A stretch of DNA of 64,000 nucleotides, taken from assembly GCF_030450125.1 (NCBI RefSeq), contig NZ_CP123923.1, positions 1,798,001 to 1,862,000 on the forward strand. The letters are read 5' to 3'. This document shows positions 35,627 through 43,853 of this stretch, piece after piece. This stretch comes from Streptomyces sp. WP-1 (GTDB taxonomy: Bacteria > Actinomycetota > Actinomycetes > Streptomycetales > Streptomycetaceae). Each line of letters begins with the position of its first letter. Position 1 is the first letter of the stretch. The position numbers were made by a program, and so were the translations under genes. Under the pieces are notes generated by a model, which was not told the DNA's origin, did not search any database, and saw nothing but the letters and a program-made list of their open reading frames with translations.

Positions 35627-35657
35627 GGGTCCGGGATCCGTGCGGGACCCCGGACCC
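35627..35657 (-). terminator. hairpin between PP2C-like gene and poxB
   Basis: GGGTCCGGG (35627-35635) pairs with CCCGGACCC (35649-35657). GGATCCGTGCG is also present twice nearby (about 35634 and 35663). It is 23 nt before the poxB start, so it could be a terminator of the upstream gene or part of the poxB leader. Confidence 0.4.
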
Positions 35658-35709
35658 GTCCCGGATCCGTGCGTGGTGCCCCGGTTCCATGGAGGCACAC
35701 GAGGGGCGG

Positions 35710-37683
35710 TTACGCCTCCCACAGGGCCGCGGCCGTACGGTCGTCGGCGTAGCCCTTGACCCGTACCCGGGCGTCGGCGAGGAACGCGGCGAGGCCGGGC
35801 GCGCGGCGGCCGGACCAGCGCCGGGACAGATAGGCGCTCAGGGCGGGCTCACCGCGCAGCGGCTCCGCGAGGCCCTGGGTGCACATCAGCAGCGCATCAC
35901 CCGGGCGGGCTAGCGAGACCTGGAAGCGGAAGGGGTCGCGGGCGGGCGGGGGCGGCTCGGGCCGGGGTTCGTACGGGTCCGGCGGGGCGGGGAGGCCGAG
36001 GTCGAGGGTGAGGCGGTCGTCGTCCTCGGCGGGCCCGGGTGCCCGGGGCGGGGCGGGGGGCTCGTCCGCCGTGGCGCGCGGCTCGATGTCCCGCCAGGTG
36101 CCGTCCCGCAGCAGGAAGAGGCCGCCGTCGCCGACGCCGAAGAAGACACGGGTACGGCAGTACGGGTCGGCGGGCAGCAGCAGGCAGCGCAGGGTGGCCG
36201 TGTACTCCTCGGGCCGTGCGCCCCGTTCGGCGGCGCTCGCGCGGAGCCGGCCGAGGCCCCGGTCGGTGAGCCGGTGCAGGCCCGCCTTCAGGTCGGCGCG
36301 GCGGGTGGCGCGGATGTCCTCGGCGAGCCGCCGGTGGCTGCGGCCCACCGCCCGGCCGATCCAGCGGCACGCCTCGGCCGCCGCGAGGTGCGCCTCGGGG
36401 GTGGCCCGGGCGCCGGTGGCCATCGCGACGAGTACGAGGGCGTGTTCGCCGGTGCCGAACCGCGCGGTCAGCAGCGCGTCCCGGCGCGGCTCGCCCCGGT
36501 AGCGCGCCGAGTCCCCGCTCAGCGACACCGACCGCAGCGTCCACGTCCCGTACCGGGCCCCGTCCAGGACGGTGTCCGGCACCAGCTCCCCCAGCTCCTC
36601 GGGCTCGGCCTCGGGGAGGGCGGTGGGCTCGGGATCGTAGGTGGGCGGCCCGGACCCCACGAAGTCGAGAGCCGAGGCGGGCTCGGGGACGGAAGGGGAC
36701 TCGCGGACCGGACGCCGTGCGGGAAGGTCGGGCCGGGCCGACTGGACGGGGAGGACGTGACGGGCGGGGGCGTCGGGGAGCCTCGGGGCGCCGGGCGGGG
36801 CGGGGTTGTCGGGGGGCCTGGGGGTGCGGGGCGGGGTGGGGTGGTCGGGGGGCCTCGGGGCGCCGGGCGGGGTGGGGGCAACGGGCGTTACCGGTACGTC
36901 GGTCGAATCCGTGGCGTCGGACGCGGCCCGGCCGTCGGGCGAACCCGGAATGTCGCCCCACGGCGGGGCATCGGCCGGTGCCTCGGCATCGGACGCCCTC
37001 CGGACGCCGGGCGGAGCCGCGCCACCGGACGGGCCCGGAGCCTCGGACGCCGGGCCCGGAACGTCACCCCAGGACGAACCGTCCGCCGGAACCACGACAT
37101 CGGACGCCCCCCGAACGCCGGACGATGCCACACCAGCGGACGGCCCCGGAACATCGGGCGTGCCCGGCGCATCGGCCCGAGACGGGGCGTCAGCCGAAAC
37201 CTCGGCACCATCCGACGGTGTCCGGGCGTCAGGCGGGACCACGTCATCGTGCGGACCCCAGGCGTCGTGCAGACCCTGGGCATCACGCGGATCCGGCGCG
37301 TCGACCGGAGACGGAACACCCACCGGAGCCCGGCCGTCCACCGGAGCCGCAGCATCGGACGCTCCCCGAGCCCCACTTGGAACCCCGCCATCCGACGGAC
37401 CCGGAACACCCGGCCTGCCCGGAGCGTCGGCCGAGGACGGGGCGTCGGCCGGGGACGGGGCGTCGGCCGAGGACGGGGCGTCGGCCGAGGACGGGGCGTC
37501 GGGCGGCGCCTGCGCATCGTCCGGGGCCGGTCTCTCCCGCACCGTGTTCCGGGCCGAGGTGAAGCGGTCGTCCAGGGAGTCGGGCGTGGTCGTCGGGCCC
37601 GTGTCCCCGGTGGCGTCGTCGTACAGCTGACCCCACCAGTCGTCCTCGGGACGGGCGGTGGGCCTTCCCCCCTGCTGGCTCAT
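35710..37683 (-). CDS. PP2C-like protein with long repetitive N-terminus
   Basis: A 657-residue protein. After MSQQGGRPTARPEDDWWGQL the N-terminal ~330 residues are Pro/Ala/Asp/Ser-rich and disordered, including tandem PSSADA units. The C-terminal ~270 residues follow the PP2C_2 fold (YGTWTLRSVSLSGDSARYRG ... FGVGDGGLFLLRDGTWRDIE ... DALLMCTQGLAEPLRG ... GYADDRTAAALWEA). The usual VADGxGG metal motif is replaced by VAMATGARA, and the SDGL Asp is Gln, so only the final DD remains. It is therefore probably not an active phosphatase. ATG 37683 has a weak site (CAGGGC). Antisense frames through this gene look open only because of composition. Confidence 0.72.
   Translation of the reverse strand: MSQQGGRPTARPEDDWWGQLYDDATGDTGPTTTPDSLDDRFTSARNTVRERPAPDDAQAPPDAPSSADAPSSADAPSPADAPSSADAPGRPGVPGPSDGGVPSGARGASDAAAPVDGRAPVGVPSPVDAPDPRDAQGLHDAWGPHDDVVPPDARTPSDGAEVSADAPSRADAPGTPDVPGPSAGVASSGVRGASDVVVPADGSSWGDVPGPASEAPGPSGGAAPPGVRRASDAEAPADAPPWGDIPGSPDGRAASDATDSTDVPVTPVAPTPPGAPRPPDHPTPPRTPRPPDNPAPPGAPRLPDAPARHVLPVQSARPDLPARRPVRESPSVPEPASALDFVGSGPPTYDPEPTALPEAEPEELGELVPDTVLDGARYGTWTLRSVSLSGDSARYRGEPRRDALLTARFGTGEHALVLVAMATGARATPEAHLAAAEACRWIGRAVGRSHRRLAEDIRATRRADLKAGLHRLTDRGLGRLRASAAERGARPEEYTATLRCLLLPADPYCRTRVFFGVGDGGLFLLRDGTWRDIEPRATADEPPAPPRAPGPAEDDDRLTLDLGLPAPPDPYEPRPEPPPPARDPFRFQVSLARPGDALLMCTQGLAEPLRGEPALSAYLSRRWSGRRAPGLAAFLADARVRVKGYADDRTAAALWEA
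37426..37497. repeat. 18-bp tandem repeat, four copies, inside the PP2C-like gene
   Basis: GTCGGCCGAGGACGGGGC is repeated four times head-to-tail (37426, 37444, 37462, 37480) with one A/G change in copy 2. It encodes PSSADA-type hexapeptides on the minus strand. In-frame 18-bp units let the repeat number vary without frameshift. Confidence 0.9.
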
Positions 37684-37756
37684 GCCCTGATTGTCACCAC
37701 GCGGGCGCGGGGAAAACGGGGCATCGGGAAATTCCGGCCGCGAAAAGGTGAACGGC

Positions 37757-37847
37757 CGCCGGACGGCCCCACCCCCCACGGGGGGACCGCCCGACGGCGT
37801 GCTCGGTCCTCGCGGACCGGACTGTGTCGGCCACCCGACGGGTGGCC
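37757..37847. other. cluster of strong hairpins in a divergent intergenic region
   Basis: The 384-bp gap 37684-38067 holds, in order: an imperfect stem CGCCGGACGGCCCC... against ...GGGGGGACCGCCCGACGGCG (37757-37799, tip CCCCCCACGGGGGG); GGTCC-TCGC-GGACC (37805-37818); and a perfect GGCCACCC-GAC-GGGTGGCC (37829-37847). They fall between divergent genes, so simple termination does not explain them. No tRNA or known riboswitch was recognised. Further along, GTACGTACGTAC lies just before 38040 in the promoter of the plus-strand gene. Confidence 0.45.
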
Positions 37848-38067
37848 GGATCGCGGCGCACCGATGGCTGCCGTACCGAGGCCCACCTTGGCAGACACAC
37901 CTGTGATCCGGCGATGATGGCGGCGGCGGGTTTACGCCGTGGCCGGTTCCCGCCAGCCATGGCCCTCGGCGACGGCCTGTTCTCGGACGGCCGGTGCCCG
38001 GGACGCCGTGCACTCAGGTGGCTTGTACGTACGTACTCGGGGCGTACTCAGGGGAGGGACGCGGGCG

Positions 38068-39057
38068 ATGCTGACGGCGATAGGTCTGGACGACCGGCAC
38101 GAGGCGGCGTACCGGGCGCTGGTGGCGGTGGGCGCGGCCGATGTGGCCGATCTGGCACGGCGGTTGACGCTGGGGGTGCCGGACACCGAGCGCGCGTTGC
38201 AGGGGCTGGAGCGGCAGGGGCTCGCGGCCCGTTCCTCGGCGCGGCCCGGCCGTTGGGTGGCGGCGCCGCCCGCGGTGGCGCTGGGCGCGCTGCTCACCCG
38301 GCAGCGGCACGAGCTGGAGCGGGCCGAGCTGGCGGCGGCGCTGCTCGCGCGGGAGTACCGGGCGGCGGCGGCCGAGCCCGCGGTGCACGACCTGGTGGAG
38401 GTGGTGACCGGCGCCTCGGCGGTCGCGCAGCGCTTCCTCCAGCTGCAACTGGGCGCCGCCGATGAGGTGTGCGCGCTGGTGACCGGGGATCCGGTGGCGG
38501 TGACCGCGCCGGAGAACGAGGCGGAGGAGCAGGCGACCGGGCGCGGGGTGCGCTACCGGGTGGTGGTGGAACGGGCGGTGCTCGATCTGCCGCAGGCGCT
38601 CGGCGGGTTGACGGAGGCGCTCGGCCGGGGCGAGCGGGTGCGGATGGCGGACCGGGTGCCGACGAAGCTGGTGGTGGCCGACCGCTCGCTCGCGATGGTG
38701 CCGCTGACCTCGCACAGCGCGGAGCCGGCCGCGCTCGTGGTGCATGCCAGCGGTCTGCTGGAGCTGCTGGCCGGGCTGTTCGAGTCGGTGTGGCGGGAGG
38801 CGCTGCCGCTGCGGCTGAACACGGACGGCGCGGCGGAGGAGGTGCCGGACGGTCCGGACGCCACCGATCTGGAGGTGCTGTCGCTGCTGCTGGCCGGGCT
38901 GACAGACGCGAGCGTGGCCAAGCAGCTGGATCTGGGCCTGCGCACCGTGCAGCGCCGGGTGAAGCGGCTGATGGAGCTGGCCGGGGTGACCACCCGGCTC
39001 CAGCTGGGCTGGCACGCCTACGAGCGCGGCTGGGTCACCCGTGGCCGCCCGGACTGA
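38068..39057 (+). CDS. TrmB/LuxR-type transcriptional regulator
   Basis: A 329-residue regulator. The N-terminal TrmB-like wHTH (about 5-70) is LDDRHEAAYRALVAVGAADV ... LQGLERQGLAARSSARPGRW. A central sensor domain follows. The C-terminal LuxR HTH is DLEVLSLLLAGLTDASVAKQ, then LGLRTVQRRVKRLMELAGVT. The combination is common in Streptomyces, often near secreted enzymes. ATG 38068 follows GGGGAGGGA. It overlaps the convergent SGNH hydrolase gene by 23 nt at the 3' ends, which is notable but only an end-to-end overlap. Confidence 0.85.
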   Translation: MLTAIGLDDRHEAAYRALVAVGAADVADLARRLTLGVPDTERALQGLERQGLAARSSARPGRWVAAPPAVALGALLTRQRHELERAELAAALLAREYRAAAAEPAVHDLVEVVTGASAVAQRFLQLQLGAADEVCALVTGDPVAVTAPENEAEEQATGRGVRYRVVVERAVLDLPQALGGLTEALGRGERVRMADRVPTKLVVADRSLAMVPLTSHSAEPAALVVHASGLLELLAGLFESVWREALPLRLNTDGAAEEVPDGPDATDLEVLSLLLAGLTDASVAKQLDLGLRTVQRRVKRLMELAGVTTRLQLGWHAYERGWVTRGRPD

Positions 39058-40258
39058 TCCGGCCGAGCGCCCTCCGGACCGTCTCCGCCACCGCCGCCAT
39101 CCCGGCGTCGGTGAAGTGCAGATGGTCGCCGGGGTCGTACGCCGGGCGGATCCGGGTCGGCTCGGCCGGGTCGCGGACGGCCGCGTCGGCGTCGGCGACC
39201 GCGTCGAAGGCGCCGCCGGTGCGGATGAAGGCGTTGATCCGCTGCCGTACGTCCTCGCGGCCGTCGGTGTAGGCGGCGTAGCCGCGGAACGGGGTGAGGG
39301 TGACGCCGACGACCCGGATGCCCCGGGCGTGGGCGCGGGAGACGAGGGTGCGGTAGGCGTCGGCGTAGGCGGCGGGGTCGTTGGCCGGGGGCAGGCCCTT
39401 GATGTCGTTGATGCCCTCGAGGACGACGAGGATGCGGGCCCCGGCCCGGTCGAGGGCGTCGGCGTCGAGGCGGGCGAGGGCGCTGGGGCCGGTGCCGTCG
39501 CGCAGCAGCCGGTTGCCGCTGATCCCGGCGTTGAGGACGCCGAGCCCGTGGTCGCGCAGCCGGGCGGCGAGCCGGTCGGGCCAGCGGCGGTCGGTGTCCG
39601 GGGTGGATCCGGTGCCGTCGGTGAGGGAGTCGCCGAAGGCCACGACGCTGCCGGTGGCGCGGCCGAGGACGTCGACGCCGGTCACGTAGTACCAGGACTT
39701 GATGATCGTCCGGTACGACGACCCGCTCGTGTCATCGGCATGGCCCGCGCCCTCGGGGGCCACGTAGCTGGTCTGGAGGGCGCTCGCGTGGTAGGTGGCG
39801 CGGCCGTCGTCCTCGGGTGTGTACACGGTGACGAGGAGGTCGGCGGCGTCCGGCACGGCCAGCGGCACCCGGTCGCTGACGGTGTCCCGCCCCGCCGGGA
39901 CGGTCGTTGCGGGGGCGCCCTTGAAGGTGACGGGGCGCAGGGTACCGGGTGCGGCGTCCGGGCCCTGGGCCCGGCGCAGCGCCACGGTGACCGCCCCGAG
40001 CCGCAGCGGCTCGGTGCCGAGCCGGTTGCTGATCCGGACCCGTACGGCGGTGCCGCCGACGCTGAGCCGGACGACGTTGCGGATCGCCGCGCCGGGCCGC
40101 GCGGCGGTGGTCCCGGAGGGCGCGGTCTCCCAACTTCCGCTCCAGCGGGGCGCGGTGTGGACGACACCGGGTGCGGCGGCGACGCCGACGGTGGCCCGGG
40201 TGCCCGGCAGGGCCAGCGCCAGCAGCAGGACCGTGAGGACCCGTTTCACCTTGCCCAT
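39035..40258 (-). CDS. secreted SGNH/GDSL hydrolase
   Basis: A 407-residue protein. Signal peptide MGKVKRVLTVLLLALALPGT to about residue 30. A beta-rich N-terminal half (about 35-190; WSGSWETAPSG, VVRLSVGGTAVRVRISNRLG) precedes the SGNH domain: GDSLTDG (block I), NAGISGNRLL (II), EGINDI (III), and DHLHFTDAG (V, with catalytic Asp/His). This GDSL type (SGNH_3-like) includes esterases and arylesterases. ATG 40258 precedes a good signal peptide; in-frame codons further upstream to 40303 are not needed. The 3' end overlaps the TrmB/LuxR gene by 23 nt. Substrate unknown. Confidence 0.9.
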   Translation of the reverse strand: MGKVKRVLTVLLLALALPGTRATVGVAAAPGVVHTAPRWSGSWETAPSGTTAARPGAAIRNVVRLSVGGTAVRVRISNRLGTEPLRLGAVTVALRRAQGPDAAPGTLRPVTFKGAPATTVPAGRDTVSDRVPLAVPDAADLLVTVYTPEDDGRATYHASALQTSYVAPEGAGHADDTSGSSYRTIIKSWYYVTGVDVLGRATGSVVAFGDSLTDGTGSTPDTDRRWPDRLAARLRDHGLGVLNAGISGNRLLRDGTGPSALARLDADALDRAGARILVVLEGINDIKGLPPANDPAAYADAYRTLVSRAHARGIRVVGVTLTPFRGYAAYTDGREDVRQRINAFIRTGGAFDAVADADAAVRDPAEPTRIRPAYDPGDHLHFTDAGMAAVAETVRRALGRISPGGHG

Positions 40259-40465
40259 GTGCGCCCGCCCTTCCCCGTGCTCCGCCGGAGGCGACCGTGT
40301 CACAGCGGCGGCCCGCGTCGCCGTAAGTCGGCCGCGATTCCACCCGGTCGGCCCAATGGGCGAGGGGCGGGAGGTGTCGACACGGGCTCGTGAGCCGGGT
40401 GTAGGACGCGGGGCGTAGGACGTTCAGCCGATGCGGGCGGCGGCGGGGGGTGCTTGGCTGCTGTC

Positions 40466-40843
40466 ATGACCGGATTCAGCGCGGCGGAACTGTCGTATCT
40501 GCGCTCCCAGCGCCTCGGCCGGATGGCCACCGTCGATCCCCGGGGCCGGCCGCAGGCGAACCCTGTCGGCTACCGCCTCCAGGACGACGGCACGATCCTG
40601 ATCGGCGGCTACGCGATGGGCACCACCAAGAAGTGGCGCAATCTGCGGGAGAACCCGAGGATCGCGCTCGTCGTGGACGACATCGTGAGCGTCGATCCCT
40701 GGCGGGTGCGCGGTGTCGACATCCGGGGCACGGCCGAACTCCTCGTCGGGCCTCACGAGTTGGGGCCGCAGCTCAGTGAGGAGGTGATCCGGATCCACCC
40801 CGAGCGCGTGCTCAGCTGGGGCCTTGAGGAGCCTTCGCCCTGA
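40466..40843 (+). CDS. F420/FMN-type pyridoxamine-oxidase-fold protein
   Basis: A 125-residue split beta-barrel protein of the PPOX class. It has LRSQRLGRMATVDPRGRPQA near the start, GGYAMGTTKKWRNLRENPRI (cofactor-phosphate binding TKKWRN), and VDIRGTAELLVG. Actinobacterial relatives use F420 or FMN to reduce quinones and similar acceptors. It ends with a conserved IRIHPERVLSWGL. ATG 40466 is used with no strong ribosome site. Single gene; the substrate is unknown. Confidence 0.85.
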   Translation: MTGFSAAELSYLRSQRLGRMATVDPRGRPQANPVGYRLQDDGTILIGGYAMGTTKKWRNLRENPRIALVVDDIVSVDPWRVRGVDIRGTAELLVGPHELGPQLSEEVIRIHPERVLSWGLEEPSP

Positions 40844-40916
40844 CGCGGGCGAGTTGCTCCCGGGGCAAGCCGCTGACGCCGAGGCCGACCGGCAAGGCCG
40901 GCTGACGCCCCGGAGT

Positions 40917-41147
40917 TCACACCCCGAAGACCGACGCGAGTCCGGCGGCCGGCACGAAGAGCAGGACGGCGGCGAAGACGACGACCACCGGCTCGGCGCC
41001 GGAGCCGGGCCTGGTCCTGGCACGGATCCCGGAGGCATTTCCGGTGCCCCAGGTCATCCAGAGGGGTGCCGAGAGGAAGAAGCCGAAGAAGAGCACCGTC
41101 ACAAGGCCGTTCACGTCCAGGTCCTCCGACCGCACCAGGCGTACCAC
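40917..41147 (-). CDS. small two-helix membrane protein
   Basis: A 76-residue protein with two hydrophobic helices: GLVTVLFFGFFLSAPLWMTW (about 14-33) and PVVVVFAAVLLFVPAAGLAS (about 53-72). The connecting loop is GTGNASGIRARTRPGSGAE. Similar two-TM small proteins are found in many Streptomyces; function unknown. The start could be the later GTG (VRSEDLDVNG). It lies between the PPOX gene and the repair genes and is minus-strand, so it may be read from the same direction as ogt but has a separate position. Confidence 0.6.
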   Translation of the reverse strand: MVRLVRSEDLDVNGLVTVLFFGFFLSAPLWMTWGTGNASGIRARTRPGSGAEPVVVVFAAVLLFVPAAGLASVFGV

Positions 41148-41165
41148 GGCCCGGTCAGCATACGG

Positions 41166-41642
41166 CTACCCCGCGAGCGCGCCCTCCAGGGTCAGCAGAC
41201 GGGTCTTGCGGGTGAGGCCGCCCGCGTAGCCGGTCAGGGAGCCGTCGGCGCCGATGACGCGGTGGCAGGGGCGCACGATCAGCAGGGGGTTGGCGCCGAG
41301 GGCACCGCCGACCGCGCGGACGGCGGCGCGCGGGGCGCCGATGCGGGCGGCCAGTTCGCCGTAGGTGAGGGTGCTGCCGTACGGCACCTCGTCGACGGCG
41401 GCCCAGACCCGTCGGCGGAACTCGGTGCCGGACGCCCGCAACGGGAGCCGGAACTCCTTGAGTTCACCGGCGAAGTAGGCGTCGAGCTGTTCGCGTACCT
41501 CGGCGAACGGTTCCGGGTCCTCCCGCAGTCCGGCGGGGACGTCCCGCGCGCAGTGCAGCGAGGTGAGGGTGCCGTCCGGGTCGGCGGTGAGCAGCAGCCG
41601 GCCGAGGGGCGTGTCGAGGTGGGTGAAGCTTCCGGCGGTCAT
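41166..41642 (-). CDS. ogt: methylated-DNA-protein cysteine methyltransferase
   Basis: A 158-residue O6-alkylguanine-DNA alkyltransferase. The signature IVRPCHRVIGADGSLTGYAG has the acceptor Cys in PCHRV. The AdaB-type HTH (VPYGSTLTYGELAARIGAP, RAVGGALGANP) precedes it. It repairs O6-methylguanine and O4-methylthymine by taking the alkyl group. The ATG overlaps the TGA of the upstream Ada-AlkA fusion gene by four bases (ATGA), so they are one operon and likely co-induced by alkylation. The N-terminal RNase-like domain is normal. Confidence 0.96.
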   Translation of the reverse strand: MTAGSFTHLDTPLGRLLLTADPDGTLTSLHCARDVPAGLREDPEPFAEVREQLDAYFAGELKEFRLPLRASGTEFRRRVWAAVDEVPYGSTLTYGELAARIGAPRAAVRAVGGALGANPLLIVRPCHRVIGADGSLTGYAGGLTRKTRLLTLEGALAG

Positions 41643-43033
41643 CGGGGCAACTCTCCTGCCGTGTAGAGGTGTTGGGTGGCATAGGTCCGCCAGGGGCGCC
41701 AGGCGTCGGACGCCTGGACGCCGGGCGGGGTCACATCGGGGTCGCCGAGCGCGCGGGCCCGGATCAGCGCGGCGGTGGCCGCGTCCATCCCCGGCAGCGC
41801 GAGCAACTCCCGCTGTGCGTCGTCCCGGTCGGCGCCGGGGTCGAGGCGGAGGGTGCCGTCGGCGAGGGCGGCGGCGAGCGCGGAGAGCGGGGCGGGCACA
41901 CCGTGGGGCGGTGCGAGCGCCGCCGCCTCCGGGAAGAGGTGGGTGAGGGCGCCGTCCGGGGTGTCGAGGGTCTTGCCGTACGCCTCGACCAGGCGCCCGC
42001 ACCCGGCCGGGCCCAGCAGCGCGCGGGCCGCCGCCTCCAGGGGGTCGACGGCACCGGGGGCGCGCAGCCCGGGGCGGGCCTCGACCAGGGGGGCGAGACG
42101 GGGATCGGCGCTCAGGCGCTCGTCGACGGCGTACGGGTCGGCGTCCAGGTCGAACAGCCGGCGCAGTCGCTGCACGGCGGTGGTGAGGTCCCGCGGGTCG
42201 GTGAGGTGCAGCCGCGCGTCCAGCCAGCCGCCCGGATGGGTGCCGGTGCCCGCGCGCGGCGCCCGGGTGCGCTCGGCGACGGCGGCGATCCCGGTGCCGT
42301 ACGGCAGCCGCAGGGTGCGCCGGTAGGTGCGCGCGCCGGGCCGTCCCGTGACCTCCTCGACCCCCGGCACGGCCTCCCGCGCGAGCTGGTCGAAGACGGC
42401 GGCGGCCTGGTAGGGGCCACGGTGGGCGAGCCGCAGCGGGATGCCGGTGCCGTCGGCGGCCCGGCGGGCGCCGTCGCGCGGGGCGGCCGTGCGCACCTCG
42501 GTCGGGGTGGCCGCGTACACCTCGCGGACCGTGTCGTTGAACTGCCGCACGCTGGCGAACCCGGCGGCGAACGCGATCTCGGTGACCGGCAGCCCGGTGG
42601 TCTGGAGCAGGACCCGCGCGGTGTGCGCCCGCTGCGCGCGGGCCAGTGCCACCGGTCCCGCGCCCAGCTCGGTGGTGAGCTGGCGCTGCACCTGCCGGGC
42701 GCTGTAGCCGAGCCGGGTGGCGAGCCCGGCGACGCCCTCGCGGTCCACCACGCCGTCGGCGATCAGCCGCATGGCCCGGCCGACGACGTCCGCGCGCACG
42801 TTCCACTCCGCCGAGCCGGGCACCGCGTCCGGCCGGCAGCGGCGGCAGGCCCGGAACCCGGAGCGCTGGGCGGCGGCGGCCGTCGGATAGAACCGCACAT
42901 TGCGCCGTCTGGGGGTCACCGCGGGGCAGCTGGGCCGGCAGTAGATCCCGGTCGTCTCGACGGCGAAGAAGAACGCGCCGTCGAACCGTCCGTCCCGGCC
43001 GCGCACCGCCTCGTACCTGCTGTCCTCGTCCAT
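41639..43033 (-). CDS. alkA: Ada regulator-AlkA glycosylase fusion
   Basis: A 464-residue fusion. AdaA part: GIYCRPSCP ... FRACRRC gives the four zinc Cys, one being the methylphosphotriester acceptor, followed by an AraC HTH (RLGYSARQVQRQLTTELGAG, ... AFAAGFASVRQFNDTVREVY). AlkA part (about 185-460): YRRTLRLPYGTGIAAV, the HhH motif LLALPGMDAATAALIRARA, and GDPDVTPPGVQASDAWRPWR, where the catalytic Asp lies just after the HhH. It senses alkyl damage and removes 3-methyladenine-type bases. The AdaA-AlkA arrangement is known in actinobacteria. ATG 43033 is used. Coupled with ogt. Confidence 0.93.
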   Translation of the reverse strand: MDEDSRYEAVRGRDGRFDGAFFFAVETTGIYCRPSCPAVTPRRRNVRFYPTAAAAQRSGFRACRRCRPDAVPGSAEWNVRADVVGRAMRLIADGVVDREGVAGLATRLGYSARQVQRQLTTELGAGPVALARAQRAHTARVLLQTTGLPVTEIAFAAGFASVRQFNDTVREVYAATPTEVRTAAPRDGARRAADGTGIPLRLAHRGPYQAAAVFDQLAREAVPGVEEVTGRPGARTYRRTLRLPYGTGIAAVAERTRAPRAGTGTHPGGWLDARLHLTDPRDLTTAVQRLRRLFDLDADPYAVDERLSADPRLAPLVEARPGLRAPGAVDPLEAAARALLGPAGCGRLVEAYGKTLDTPDGALTHLFPEAAALAPPHGVPAPLSALAAALADGTLRLDPGADRDDAQRELLALPGMDAATAALIRARALGDPDVTPPGVQASDAWRPWRTYATQHLYTAGELPR

Positions 43034-43100
43034 CACAGGTCCCAGTGTGGCCCGCCGCCCGGACCACGGCTGGCGGAAAACGGACACGCAGTCCGCCCGG

Positions 43101-43106
43101 TAGGAT
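43101..43106 (+). promoter_or_regulatory. -10 element for the leader ORF/acetyltransferase transcript
   Basis: TAGGAT, 50 bp before the 21-codon ORF and about 195 bp before the acetyltransferase. The -35 is weak. The transcript would carry both. Confidence 0.4.
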
Positions 43107-43155
43107 GGCGGGGTTCGTGTTCGATCAGGAGCGGAAGACGCGGGAGGTGGGGTCG

Positions 43156-43221
43156 ATGACCGCGCTCATGGCCACCGTGTGCGGTGTCCGGGTCTCCCTC
43201 ATGCCCCGGGCCGTGGCCTGA
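43156..43221 (+). CDS. possible 21-residue leader peptide
   Basis: ATG 43156 follows GGAGGTG with about 7-nt spacing. The frame ends at TGA 43219-43221. The peptide starts MTALMATVCGVRV and ends RAVA. It sits in the 5' leader of the acetyltransferase gene, 80 nt upstream of its ATG. It might be a translated uORF that controls the downstream gene, but it is only 21 residues and conservation is unknown. Confidence 0.4.
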   Translation: MTALMATVCGVRVSLMPRAVA

Positions 43222-43301
43222 CCCTCCTGTCGCCGCCCCGCCGAGAGCGTGAGCTCGCGGGGCCACCACACGAACCTCTCCCTGAACGGACATCCGACAT
43301 C

Positions 43302-43814
43302 ATGGGCAACACCTGGATCTCGCGCGCCGAGACCGGCGCCGACATTCCCGCCGTCCGCGACATCAATCTCGCCGCCTTCCCGACCCCCGCCGAGGCCGAC
43401 CTGGTCGACGCCCTGCGTGCCGATCCGGCCGCCTGGGTCGAGGGGCTCTCCCTCGTCGCGGTGGACGAGGCCGACCGGCCGGTGGGGCACGCGCTGCTCA
43501 CCCGGTGCCATATCGGCACCGCGCCGGCCCTGGCCCTGGCCCCCTGCGCGGTCCGGCCGGAGCTTCAGCGGACCGGCGCGGGCACCGCGGCGATCCACGC
43601 CGCCCTGGCCGCGGCGCGGGCGCGGGGCGAACACCATGTGGTCGTCCTCGGGCATCCCGCCTACTACCCCCGGTTCGGGTTCACCCGTGCCTCGGACCAC
43701 GGCATCCGTCTGACCGTCGACGTCCCCGACGACGCCCTGATGGCGCTGAGCCTCGACGCCGGCCGTCCGCTCCCCGGCGGCACCGTCCACTACGCCGCCG
43801 CGTTCGGCATCTGA
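43302..43814 (+). CDS. GNAT N-acetyltransferase
   Basis: A 170-residue protein with the GNAT fold: WISRAETGADIPAVRDINLA, AFPTPAEADLVDALRADP, LAPCAVRPELQRTGAGTAAI (acetyl-CoA pyrophosphate loop RxGxG/A), and HVVVLGHPAYYPRFGFTRAS. The last motif is typical of the YhbS-like branch. It transfers acetyl from acetyl-CoA to an unknown amine. ATG 43302 lacks a strong ribosome site; translation may depend on the upstream leader ORF. Convergent with the SpoIIE-type gene. Confidence 0.88.
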   Translation: MGNTWISRAETGADIPAVRDINLAAFPTPAEADLVDALRADPAAWVEGLSLVAVDEADRPVGHALLTRCHIGTAPALALAPCAVRPELQRTGAGTAAIHAALAAARARGEHHVVVLGHPAYYPRFGFTRASDHGIRLTVDVPDDALMALSLDAGRPLPGGTVHYAAAFGI

Positions 43815-43853
43815 CCCCACGCCCCGGTCCGGCCAGATCAAGGACGGGAGCCG

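Noticed and set aside
37426..37497. CRISPR-like array of four repeats
   Set aside because: The 18-bp units are directly adjacent with no spacers and lie in coding sequence.
36274..37917. Long plus-strand Arg/Gly-rich frame through the PP2C-like gene
   Set aside because: It is a mirror of the repetitive minus-strand gene. The Arg-Gly repeats come from its 18-bp units; codon bias supports the minus strand.
37800..37930. Possible tRNA or riboswitch from the adjacent hairpins
   Set aside because: The stems do not form a cloverleaf (no T-arm GTTCGA or acceptor pairing), and no known riboswitch core was recognised.
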